This document shows, piece after piece, positions 13,401 to 23,100 of a stretch of 64,000 nucleotides of DNA (its first letter is position 1; each line of letters begins with the position of its first letter). Under the pieces are notes generated by a model. It was given only the letters and a program-made list of their open reading frames with translations. It ran no database searches and was not told where the DNA came from. A program made the position numbers and the translations under genes. This stretch comes from Morinoia aosen (Eukaryota > Arthropoda > Malacostraca > Amphipoda > Talitridae), in NCBI GenBank assembly GCA_030386875.1, contig CM059562.1, positions 26,963,000 through 27,026,999 of the forward strand, given 5' to 3'.

Positions 13401-15300
13401 TTCAGAGTCGTGCTAGCAATTGGGTTTTGACATGTTGGTGGCACATGGCTGCTTGTGAGAGAAGGTTCAGACTTGGGATGTCGGTTCGGTTACAGGTTCT
13501 AATAAGCGGTCTCGTCCTTACGTACGAAAACATAAAATGGAATTTAAACTGATGAGCTGCAAAATATATTTTATGTCAAGTCTGGTTTTGTACACGAGAA
13601 AAACAAATGAGACATTTCGTTCCTGATATTTCAAAATATTCTAGCATATTTCGGCAAATGCTGAACTAACGTCTACTTCTATGAATAGGAATGATCATGA
13701 ATTCTTGAGTTTTCATAGTACTAATAAACCCCGTTGCATGATATGTTTTAGGGCCGCGATTCATTAAAACGTCAAAAGTATATGTAATAAAAATAAATTT
13801 TCTCATGTGACTATTAGATGGAGACTCGCAAAGCAGAAAAACTCGGGTCTTATATGAAGCTGAAATGAATGGATAAAAGAAATCTTTCAGTGGAATTGGT
13901 GATGCTGTGATTAATACTATTTCTGTACTTGGTTGAAACTGCAAAACGAGTAAATAATTTCGTTCATTTTTGTCATTTTTCTTTGTATTGGAGGGACCAA
14001 ACAGTATTGCTTAGGTGATGCTTCACAGTACTCAAAACTAGAATATTTTACTCATTCATTTGCTCACTTTGAACTCATTTGTCATTCTAAACAATTTTGG
14101 CAACGGGGATTAAACCGTTCAAAATTTGCCATTCTTGAACGTCATCAAAGCATAACCAAAAATATTTGTGGCCCACGAGAACCCGTCTCATGCTACCACT
14201 TTCATTTACAGGACTGTTACACCAATCCAGCAGTGAGCCTAAACGTTGGCGTTTGCTGCAGTCCTGCGCGCGCGACTGCCATCACCTCCTGCCCAGGGAA
14301 CTCCCTCTGTATCCCTGAAGACTTCTGCTTTGGCGACCTCTTGAATAACGAAGGCTCTTTCGGCCCGTATGCTCCAGGAGGCAGCTGGTCCGACTGCACT
14401 CTCCCAGACGCCAGCGGATCAGGAGTCTGCTGCAACAACCCTCCTCCTGTGGTTGCCCCCATCACCGAGCAGTGCGGCGTGAGTCACTATGGCACTCAAG
14501 ACGATAATCTCAAGACCAGGATTCACGTTCCGAAGTTGGATAAACTCGAAGCAGATTTCGGAGAACTGCCCTGGCAAGCGATTGTATTCTTCTCGAACTA
14601 TACCTTCAAGTGTGGTGCAACCCTCATCAGCAACAAGTATCTCCTGACTGTTGCGCATTGCGTTAAGGGGCTAAATCCTTACGATATTCGAATCCGCGTT
14701 GGAGAATGGCAAGTAAATACGTTCACCGAGCCATACCCTTACCAAGATCTGGACGTTTCAAATATTTTCATCCACCCCGACTACACTTATGGGTCTCACT
14801 GGAACAACATTGCCATTTTAGAGTTGAAAACCCCAGTCTCTCTCGAATATAACGTCAACAGCGTGTGTTTACCTTTCGGTGGAAGCCCCATTCCTGGAGG
14901 AACACGTTGCCTCGTATCTGGATGGGGCAAGGACTCGTTCACAGGTAACTACCAACACATCCTGAAGAAAATCGACGTACCATTGGTGGATCACCACGTG
15001 TGCCAGAGCCTGCTGAGAAAGACCCGTCTTGGAAACTACTTCCGGCTTCATGACAGCTACCGATGCGCGGGTGGAGAGTATGGTAAAGATGCGTGTGTGG
15101 GTGACGGAGGAGGTCCCCTCATCTGCTTCGATGAAAGTTCAAAAAGCTACGTGGCAGTCGGTCTGACGGCGTGGGGCATTGGCTGCGGCGAGAAGGACGT
15201 GCCAGGGGCCTACACTGATCTTGCCAAATTCACTCCCTGGATTTCTGAAGTCACGGGTCTAGGAGGCTCCGGCGACATAGTCGTTGGATATGGAAAGTAA
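4296..15300 (+). CDS. Clip-domain serine protease homologue, masquerade-like (7 coding exons)
   Basis: Predicted secreted, non-catalytic S1 protein of 787 residues. Exons are 4296-4466, 5415-5483, 6837-6941, 10661-10942, 11903-12376, 13217-13390 and 14212-15300, all phase 0. The start follows a TTTCTTGCAG|AG acceptor and opens a signal peptide (MMRLALLLLVSTAAA). Five clip-like motifs share C-x5-C-x5-C then C-x6-12-CC. Two glycine-rich stretches follow motifs 1 and 2. The S1 domain (about residues 528-775) keeps His564 (TVAHC) and Asp708 of the trypsin-like pocket. The catalytic Asp is Asn614 (NNIAIL) and the Ser is Gly714 (GDGGGPL), so it should not cleave substrates. Known relatives are crustacean masquerade-like proteins and PPAF-type cofactors, which act in prophenoloxidase activation, cell adhesion and binding of microbes. 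That role here is inferred from the family. ATTAAA at 15472 may serve as the poly(A) signal. Confidence 0.93.
5415..5483 (+). CDS. Protease homologue, coding exon 2
   Basis: 23 codons between TTGTACAG and GTG|GTGAGT. It ends PLCSV, supplying the first cysteine of clip-like motif 1. It is too short to appear as an open frame on its own, and is supported by splice sites, phase and the cysteine spacing created with exon 3. Confidence 0.85.
6837..6941 (+). CDS. Protease homologue, coding exon 3
   Basis: 35 codons beginning GSDCVPWETCIDGFID, carrying Cys2 and Cys3 of motif 1 and the LDLRKG segment that recurs in exon 5 as LIDLRKK. The donor is TCG|GTGAGC. The following 3.7-kb intron holds a mariner-type derivative, a fold-back element and a C/A-rich tract. 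Confidence 0.9.
7084..7696 (+). mobile_element. Tc1/mariner-superfamily derivative with long TIRs and TA flanks
   Basis: 613 bp starting CAGGGTGTTTCAGAATAAAA and ending with its near-complement, flanked by TA at 7082-7083 and 7697-7698. Similarity between the ends extends about 145 bp. The middle keeps the C-terminal part of a transposase on the plus strand: PNRWFGRNGPVAWPPRSPD from about 7237, then, after a frameshift, SEEDLAARIG and MPDVFPNIRQ. The PPRSPD-(L)T-(P)LDF motif is typical of arthropod DDE transposases of this superfamily. This is a broken, non-autonomous copy within intron 3 of the protease homologue. Confidence 0.85.
8956..9331. mobile_element. Fold-back (hairpin) element, 376 bp
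   Basis: About 95 bp at each end are inverted copies: GGCTGCGCACAGCTGA at 8956 against the complement of CAGCTGTACGCAGCC at 9331, continuing through AATTACCTTAGTT near 9045 and 9245. No target duplication was seen. The class is unknown. Confidence 0.7.
9538..9664. repeat. C/A-rich low-complexity tract
   Basis: Irregular CCCCACACACA runs with a poly-C stretch and a terminal (CA)n. Frames through it are Pro/His/Thr-rich and not considered genes. Confidence 0.95.
10661..10942 (+). CDS. Protease homologue, coding exon 4 (end of motif 1, Gly-rich, start of motif 2)
   Basis: 94 codons after TTTTATTTTCTAG. It closes motif 1 (ECGAKGNVCC), runs through a Gly/Ser-rich linker and opens motif 2 (CSAGLACVEENQC). 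The donor is AAG|GTCAGT. If this donor is not used, the frame stays open for 20 more codons into the intron, ending at TAG 11003-11005 (see findings). Confidence 0.92.
10943..11005 (+). other. Open intronic extension of exon 4 (possible alternative end)
   Basis: Reading through the exon-4 donor adds VSFHEVDCVALQCCIPNKAR and a stop. This gives a C-x4-CC ending where splicing would give C-x9-CC. It would encode a truncated secreted protein lacking the S1 domain, if such a transcript exists. This is inference only. Confidence 0.3.
11903..12376 (+). CDS. Protease homologue, coding exon 5 (glycine-rich tandem repeat)
   Basis: 158 codons. It completes motif 2 (HCTTEFLDVGVCC), then carries a 38-residue glycine-rich unit (core GNAGGGGIFAGQGGAITGGA) present twice in tandem at 12008-12121 and 12122 to about 12229. 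It ends with the first half of motif 3 (CSVHEDCVALIQC). The donor is AGG|GTGAGT. Glycine-rich repeats in this position are a feature of crayfish masquerade-like proteins. Confidence 0.93.
12008..12229 (+). repeat. In-frame 114-bp tandem duplication in exon 5
   Basis: Two nearly identical 114-bp copies encode the glycine-rich 38-mer. Differences are mostly at third codon positions, such as GGC/GGT. This suggests either a not very recent duplication held by selection on the protein, or biased exchange. Confidence 0.9.
12645..12965 (-). repeat. R1 dispersed repeat, copy b (reverse), with a truncated copy beside it
   Basis: The CCCCTCAGGGGGGTACAAAT end is at about 12645, and the body runs to GCATTGTGCATAGATATTCCGCG. 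A second, truncated fragment of the same family (GGGGTTCACTGCTTATCCGG) lies just before it at about 12524-12644. Both are in intron 5 of the protease homologue. Confidence 0.65.
12927..13030. repeat. 37-bp tandem repeat, about 2.5 copies
   Basis: Unit starts at 12931, 12968 and 13005 (AGATTGGGGGGAAAGCCGGT...). It sits at the end of R1 copy b and ends about 190 bp before exon 6. Confidence 0.85.
13217..13390 (+). CDS. Protease homologue, coding exon 6
   Basis: 58 codons after TTTTTTGGGCAG. It closes motif 3 (TCVNAEYPDAKSVCC) and opens motif 4 (CPDFTICTDRSYC). The donor is AGC|GTGAGT. As in motifs 1-3, the intron falls between Cys3 and Cys4. Confidence 0.92.
14212..15300 (+). CDS. Protease homologue, terminal exon (motifs 4-5 and S1 domain)
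   Basis: 362 codons plus TAA. It starts DCYTNPAVSLNVGVCC (end of motif 4), then carries the complete motif 5 (CPGNSLCIPEDFC ... CTLPDASGSGVCC), a linker and the whole S1 domain in one exon. The His is retained, and the Asp and Ser of the triad are changed to Asn and Gly. Confidence 0.97.
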   Translation, partial: DCYTNPAVSLNVGVCCSPARATAITSCPGNSLCIPEDFCFGDLLNNEGSFGPYAPGGSWSDCTLPDASGSGVCCNNPPPVVAPITEQCGVSHYGTQDDNLKTRIHVPKLDKLEADFGELPWQAIVFFSNYTFKCGATLISNKYLLTVAHCVKGLNPYDIRIRVGEWQVNTFTEPYPYQDLDVSNIFIHPDYTYGSHWNNIAILELKTPVSLEYNVNSVCLPFGGSPIPGGTRCLVSGWGKDSFTGNYQHILKKIDVPLVDHHVCQSLLRKTRLGNYFRLHDSYRCAGGEYGKDACVGDGGGPLICFDESSKSYVAVGLTAWGIGCGEKDVPGAYTDLAKFTPWISEVTGLGGSGDIVVGYGK

Positions 15301-18300
15301 TTCCTTCACTCCTGCTACTTATTTAAGAACTAAACACTGAATTTTCATAGTGATCTGTACTGGGCATTGAGAAAGCACGTACTTGAAATATCGTAGTTGG
15401 AGTTGTTTCTTGGTTTATGTAGAATGATCATCAGTAAAGGATTCCCGTAAATCTAGCCTTTTTTTATCACTATTAAAAGCGAAGTTTCTCAACAAGTTGT
15501 CTTTAGTAGCATTTCAAGGGTTAGATAACATTTTTTGAGTACTTGTCCACTGTCATCTTAAATTTACTTACAAGCTCGATCGGTTGTGTTCGTTCGAAAA
15601 TCAAAAGCTGGAAAGAATTCACAATTTTATTATAACGTAGATTATACACATGTACAAAACATATCAATGCAGACATTACAGAAGCATGTATTAATACTAG
15701 GTTCTAAATTACTACCCTTGCTACTTTTAGTTATGCTATTATTGGAACATCAATCAAATGGACAAAATAGCACCTGAATTTAGACGAACGCGTTTCGGCC
15801 TTTGAGGCATTCCTTCCGTCAATAGTAAAACTAGTATGTAGAGACGACTAGACCAATTTCTTTCATTTTAGAGCGAAGTCAAGCTGCAAATGTCGTCGTA
15901 CGTTGAATGTATCCATGCATGTTTTTTTTAAAGCATTTCTTCAAAGTACAAGAAACCATGGATTTCGTAAAACAATAGCGTTAATAATTGGCAACATAAT
16001 TTTAAATCAAGCACTGATGAGCACCCGGTATATATTGGAACTTAAACTGCAACAGAATCTCATAGCACTCAAATTCGGAGCATATTGAGAGACCCGGCCT
16101 GCTTTCTTCGTACAGTAGTTCTAAATTATTTGAAGCCAACCTGATATAAAAATGGAGAGCAATATCCTCGTGAAGCCATTGAAGGCAAAGAAATATAGAA
16201 AAGCCCATTAAATTTGAGAATTCCGCTTCAAAGTGCTCTGAGCGAAAAAAATATTAGCGCGCCATCTGTGGAGAAGCCCGTTTGAAGCACGTTTACCCAG
16301 AGCTATACACTTTCAAGATGCGTAACAGGCAGAAAATTTTCACTGTAGCTTTCTCGAGGATAAAAGCTTGGAGAGATAATAGTTGAACTATCGTGGTGCT
16401 GTTCGCCTAAACAGCCGCATTCACGGCTTCTAGCATTCGCAATAGTGCCCAGTGTGTATTTTGGCTGTTTTTCTTGCCATCTCATAACAGAACAGATGGA
16501 TGAGCTGCTCTGGTTTGCTAAACTACATTACGTGCAACTCGTTAGTTGGAGGTCTCGTTTGATAGGAACTACATAGATTTTGAAATTAATACACTTCAGT
16601 GTTCCTTGCTCTCACGCAAATTTTACTTTAACTCGTTTTTGACGTTCAGCGACAGACTCGCCTCCAGAACTGGAAAACTCGCGTCGATAATAAAAACGTT
16701 AACATGATTCTAGAATTGATAAACGTGTTGACACTTTTACATAATGAAATTGTTAAACGAATTCAGTGATGTAGTACATAAAATATTTCCAGCTAATTAC
16801 TAAAAGTTATTCAAATCCATTTCAAACATAATGAAGTGAAATGAAAAGTGGACAAAATAAAAATTTGGTGACCAGAAAGAGTTCAACTCGTAGATCTTCT
16901 AAAGAACTAATCAGCTGGTCAGTAGAAATGTCCATTCATGTCTCTTCTAAATGTAAATTTGGTAAATAACTGATACATCGCGCAAAATAATCGATTCTGT
17001 TATTGTTCTCTTGAGAGCAGCTAAGTGGCTGTAGTACGAGAGAAAATCACAGCGAAATAATTTTTTCATTTCTCTTGCTCTCTAGTTCCAGTTCACCATA
17101 GAGTGAAGAGCAAGCAGCGGCAGGCAATTCTTCGAGACTCGCGCGAAGTTTCAGAACAGAAACCTAGCGCAGCTACCTAATTTTGAACTTCGTTATAGGT
17201 CTCCTCATCGTCTACACTCTGCAAACAAGACCGATAAGATCACGAGGCCACTAGTGACGCAGAACATAAATTAAATGGTAAAGAAGCAGATATCCACGCA
17301 GCGAATGTTAGAGAACGAGGATTCGATTCGGTAAACAGGGCACCGTTTCGATTCGCTTGAAAATTGGGGGCCATCAAGATATTTCTGCAACGAATTTCTC
17401 AATGATAAAATTGTGAAGTTTACGCGTTCAGTTTTCAATATCTGTAAAAAAGTCGAAAAATATCTTTACAAAAAATAATAAATAAAACAATATGTTCGAG
17501 CCCAAATTGGTTCCTCACGCACCACCCTTGACAACTTGACTAAAAATTCCTCTAAACTAAATTATCGGCAAGATTTTTTGTGAAATTAAGAATTTCTCCA
17601 CAATTGGAACCATCTTGGAAGAATGAACTTCCATTAACCTCCAGAATAGAGGCAATGAAACAACAGACATTGTCTTACAGTCTATCACGGCATTAAGTAA
17701 CGATACATAGAAGTAGGTACTGTTAAAATACGCATTGGGATGAAAAATAAATGGGACGGCTGAGAATCTGTTGAAAGAATTCAGTAGAATTTCTAAAACA
17801 GAACCCGTATTTGAAATTAAACTTGTCAACATGCAGTAAAAGCTTTAAAATTACGATAAGACTTGGATACAAAAATATTTTGTACTAAAAATTAAATTAG
17901 AAAATCAGGAGTGACTAAAATTAATATGGCATTTTAAAGATTAGTAATCATGGAACAGAGTAAAATTATTTCATTCGAAAATGGCTCAATTATTTTCATC
18001 TAGCTTCGCCGAAAGTATCCGTCATTGAGCGGTTTATAGAGATGTGGGCTTATCTAGATCACTTGTGTTACATGAAAATGCACAAAAATAATCCAGGACT
18101 TTTCCTGAGTAACGAGAGCAAAACTTCCCAAGAACTATTCCACACCTCATAACACATTGCTACATCGAACACTGAGTTAAACTCTTTGAATAACACTTGA
18201 GTAATGGCGAACGATTTATAGTTATTTAATGAGACATTTCACCACAACACGAAAATGAATCAGAGTTAATTGGAGCATAGACCGCGCCAAAGTAACTCAC

Positions 18301-18425
18301 GCTGAAACAAGGAGATTGAGATGCCTAATAAGCTACACACGGTCGAGAACCCGGATTGGCAGGCACGTTCAGGAAGCATGTTCATGGAATTTTGTTGATC
18401 GTAACATTAGAACAACAAGCTCACT
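15301..18425. other. Intergenic space between convergent genes
   Basis: AT-rich 3' flanks of the protease homologue (plus) and LGR2 (minus). A possible plus-strand poly(A) signal ATTAAA lies at 15472-15477. No coding exon or recognised repeat was found. Confidence 0.5.
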
Positions 18426-20101
18426 TTAAAGCAAAGGACTAGCTTCTTTGGGCACACAGTCTTCGTCATCATTGTCGAGTGGAAAATGCGTCTCAAGTAA
18501 CCTTGGTTTGTCCGTTTCACTGTCTTCAGAAATAGAATCTTGTTTCTCAATTTCAGGGGTGGTTGGCAAGATAGCAGTGGGCAAAACAGTGGGCGACCTC
18601 ACGAGTAAAGCGGCTGGGTTTGGCTGCACGCCGCTGATTGGTTGCGTCGCCGTCAACGTACAGAACAGCAAACCGTCTGATAACGATCGGCGATGGGCGA
18701 ATCGGGGGCTCGGATTCAATTTGATCTCAGCTGCCTCCTCAATACTAGCTTGCTCATAGACGCAAGATAATTCTTCCCTGTGATGAACGGGACAATTTAG
18801 CCTTGAAACTCCTTGGGTATCCTTCTCTACTGCTCGTTGACGTTGCAGCCGAGGCTTTCCTCCTCCACGGCTAGGATGCCTTGAAATACTTCCTCCACGC
18901 GAATCTTCCCGCTGAGATCCCGGTCTGCTGGTTGAATCAGTTTTGGAAGCGTCCGATGAAACGGAAGAGCGAGACACTCGCCAAGTGGCTGTCGAAGCTG
19001 ACGATGAATCATGCCGAGAAGACGACAAACTGCTTTCTTGGGAGGACTTCCTCGTAAGGTCGAGTGATGCTGGCCTTCTCAAGTCTAAAAGCCTCAAAGG
19101 CCCAGGTTTTTGAGTTGAGCGCCATCCTCCTCTCCAACTCCAATTGGACATTGCTGCGTTACTGCGCCCAACTTCCTTCTTTGGAGAAAGATTTCTCCGA
19201 TGGCCCTTTGAGTAAGTTCCAGCTGACAAGCGAGTCTTGCGACAGCAAATAAAGTCAATAAATTGTGTTGGTCGAGATCGACGCTTTTCTGCAGCACCGC
19301 AGCTGCATGTATCTCGAGACTTGGAGTCCAGAGCACTATTAGTGTTCACTGGGGTCTGGCGGTTGCTGAAATTTGACGAATGGCGACATCGGCCAATACC
19401 TCGAGTCACGCGAGATTCTTCTATGGCTTTGCAAAGCATGACGCAATCTTTCTTAAACTGTTTAGTTAAGAGCGCGTACAGAAATGGGTTGCAGCAGGAG
19501 TTCAAAGGAAGAACAAATACAGTGAAAACTTTAGCTTCTTCCAGAGAAATGAGTTGAAGACCGTAGGCAGCGGAAAGAGAGAAAAACGCAATAGGGGCCC
19601 AACAAATGAAGTCTGTAAAAACCAACAATGCCATGCGTTTTGCTATTCGGGAGTCATTGCTATTCCAAGCTTGGGAACCTCTGATTGCACAGTAAATCTT
19701 TAGGTAACAACCCATCAAAATCATAAATGCAACTCCATTTATGACCATCAAGAAAACAACGTATCCAAGCCCAGCTCCATCAGTTTCAAATGGAAGGCAT
19801 ACAGCGAACTTGCGGTAATCGGAAACTCCTGTCAGAGGTAGCACTGCCATTGTAAGAGCAAAAATCCATCCAATGGCCATGATGTAAGCAGCATGACGGA
19901 GGGATAGCCTCTTGTTCAGATTCATGGCGTGAATGATGGCGTAATTCCTCTCGAGAGTGATGACAGTGAGAGTGTACACGGAGAGCTCAGAACTCAGCAC
20001 GCCCAAGAAACCGGCAAGCTGGCAGCCAGCTGACATCTGCCACGGGATAGCGTACATGCGGAATTCGCCCAGAGTTGATGCATCAACTACTGCCAGAAAC
20101 C
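18426..20101 (-). CDS. rk: LGR2 terminal exon: rest of TM2 to TM7 and long cytoplasmic tail
   Basis: 1,676 nt after TTTCTTCAG. It contains SSELSVYTLTVITLERNYAI (TM3 end), SRIAKRMALLVFTDFICW (TM6) and NSCCNPFLY (TM7), then a tail of about 340 residues rich in Ser, Arg and Pro with many potential phosphorylation sites, ending KEASPLL. The first tail block after TM7 is highly conserved in LGR2 and the rest appears lineage-specific. Confidence 0.97.
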
Positions 20102-23100
20102 CTGAAGAAATAAGAAACAAATTATTTCATTCCATTACTCTACAAAAGGTTCGAGAATCCGCAATCTAGTCCACAAACGACAAATTGTGGAACGTGTGAA
20201 AATTTCTTCTCTTGTTTTAGGACTCGTATGATATAGAAAGAGAAATATATATTTGGTCGATTGTCAAGTACATATGTAGACGTCGCTGGTATTTTTAGCA
20301 GCAGGTCATACGTGTTGTTAGGCTCTTTTGAACGAATCATATAATCTACACACGCTGACTAAAAACAAAATTCAGACGCAATATATATTTATATCTAAAA
20401 AATTATTCTAGAAAAATATAAAACTTGTGCAAAGGGAATTGAAGTAAAATTTTACTAATAGTAACACCGTTTAAAAATTTCATGAAGCTTTCTGCCTAGC
20501 CTAAGCTCAGTCGAAAGCACAGGCCTAGCGAGAGCACACAGCCTCAAATGCTTGCTAGCTCTCCCTGTAGCAGGGCAAGTCTCCCTTTCCAAGAGCAGTG
20601 TTTCCTCACCAAATGCTCCTGTGCTCCACTCACATACGTGGAGCCTCCCAGTACATGTCTGCCGCGCCTTTCCCCGGGTCAAATAGAACTCTCTTACACT
20701 CTCAGCCATTACTTATCCCAGCACAGCCTCATCTATACTCGGCGTATGCGGCCATCACTTTGACCAGGCGATATGCACACTAGCAAACTACTCACTAACC
20801 CACTCTGTAACCAATGCTCCCTAATGAAATACTGAATCATCAACGAAGCCAGCATAGTCACCACTGTCATGGTTCTTCTGGGGCAGACTTTCGCCGTGCT
20901 CAAATAAACGTTAAAATGAAGGGTTGTTCGGCCAAACAACCATCTTCTAAAAGATCCGGCTTTGGATTGTGCATTCTTGTCAGTGAGCACAGCATTTCTG
21001 AACTCTACAACTTATGCTTCGAGCCAAGCGTCACCAACCACCAAGCATCGTTTGAATCAACCAGCGAACCTCGCACCCCCCCCTTCTACGAGCATCCACC
21101 ATTGGACTTTGTACTCTTTGCTCCGCGACCGACGCTTGTACCGAGGATCATTTCCAAACGCTTCCATTCTTCTTGTATATTTCAACTCCTTCCTTGTTGA
21201 CTTAAGATCTTGTTCATTCTACATAAATTCCTTGCCATTTAATTATAAAGCTTAATCCATTTGAATCATCTCCCAACACTCGCTATTTTCTGTAATATTT
21301 TAACGTAAAGCTCCAGAAGAGTGAACGTGTTCGTTCTCACTCGAGACGGCGTCGCACAGCCTACTTCTGAGCAAGGTGCGCGAGGGCATTAGGAGGGTTG
21401 CCGTGATAGAGATAGGACGTGTGATTCTCTCGCCTGTCCTCGCGGACAGGTGGGGGGGGGGGGCTCTTTGCCTAGGATTTCCAATGGCTGTTAAAGTCGT
21501 GCATAGACTATCTATGTGCTTCTCAAGACCGAGCTAAGTATATTCCCAATTTGTCTATCCATGCTCTCACTCATGTCTTAGTAGCTTCATGTCTAGGCGT
21601 AGGATAGTATCGTTGGATAACCTAGCGTCGAGGCTCCATCTCTTATACAATGTTCTTGTCAGACTTCTCAATATATTAATGATGTATGTTGCGTCTGTTA
21701 ATCACGTTAAAGGCTTCACCTGCTTATTTGATGTAATATTGCGAATTCCAATAATCGTGTCATATTGATAGGAATTAACTCAATCACCGAGATCTGATAG
21801 CATTGTAATCATTTAGAATCTCTCATATGCTACGTATATCGTGAGTCGCTTCTTATTTCCGAATGTGTCATCCATTTGCTATTTGAAAGACGTCATCATC
21901 ATAACATTAAATTACGTTGCAACCATCTCGTCATTCACCTAATAAGGCCCTATTTGATTGACAACAAAACTACCATTAATGGTAAAAGACATTGAAAAGT
22001 CTCAGTATATTTGATCTTTATTGATAAATAAAATAGAATAATGGAGACCTTCTGTCTCGACCTTAAGAAGATGAAAGCAAAGAGAAAATGACGGAAAATA
22101 ATGCAGAGAAAGGAATTGCCACCTGAAAATTGGCCAACGAATAATACGTACATCGATGAGAAAACAGAGGATATAACACCACTATGAGTTACCTTAACGC
22201 TCCTACTAGTCACCGAGATCTCACCACCGACTAAAACACGCCCGAAATCCTGTTTCCAAACGGTTGAAACTGTACATGGGGCTCAATATTTTTATTTTCA
22301 TACCTCATGAAACTCAGCGACCCACAATTATCAAGCTTAACTGCAGCACAACTAACAGCGTCGAACCCAAAATGAACCATCGTACTAATTGTTTTCATCT
22401 GTTCGTTTTTGTCATATCGGTTATCACTTTATAACCTAATAACAGTCATGATCGCGTTGAAAGCACGATTCACTTACGAGCGACGATGAAGAGAGGGGTA
22501 TGCTAATTTTTCAGATGTACAGTGAATTATGGCAAATGTTTCATTAGTTAAACTGTGTCTTAAATATTTTCTTTCTTGACAACCTCGCAGCATTCAACTT
22601 GAAGTTAGTGTAATAGATGTGACGCATAGTTAAACTTCGTAAGAAATGACGTTGAAGCGTATTTCTGCATGAATATTCTCGTATTAGTTTTTTAGTCATT
22701 ACAAAGTGAATGCTTGATTTTAAAAACTCAAATAAACTTCACCATATTTGTAATAATCGTGGTGTTTTGTGAGGAAAATCCCCAAGTGCGAATTTTAATT
22801 TCCGAGCTGAAAAGGTTCGAATGTTCTAACGGGGAGCTTCTAAATCGAAAATAAAATTATAGTGCTACAATAAAAGCTCTCCTCAGTAAGATCTCCTCCA
22901 TGTTATATTTTCAACAGCTCAATAACTGCATAGGTAAGAATTAGTTGCGGTAAAAACATTTAAATCGGCACTTTTTTATAATTTAATTATACACGTGAGT
23001 GCAAAAAGTATACTACTGTGAGCACGTGTTCATGCGTTCATTCGACCACGATAGGGATTCCCGCCCAGGAAGCCACGCAGTTACTTTGCGCGGCAGATGG

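Noticed and set aside
18827..19557. Short frames on both strands over the LGR2 tail
   Set aside because: Shadows of the conserved receptor exon.
20814..21255. Plus-strand frames of 97-128 codons, with NPLCNQCSLM-like text nearby suggesting a LINE reverse-transcriptase tail
   Set aside because: Only a short Cys motif in a different frame; no RT core motif, no poly(A) tail and no target duplication.
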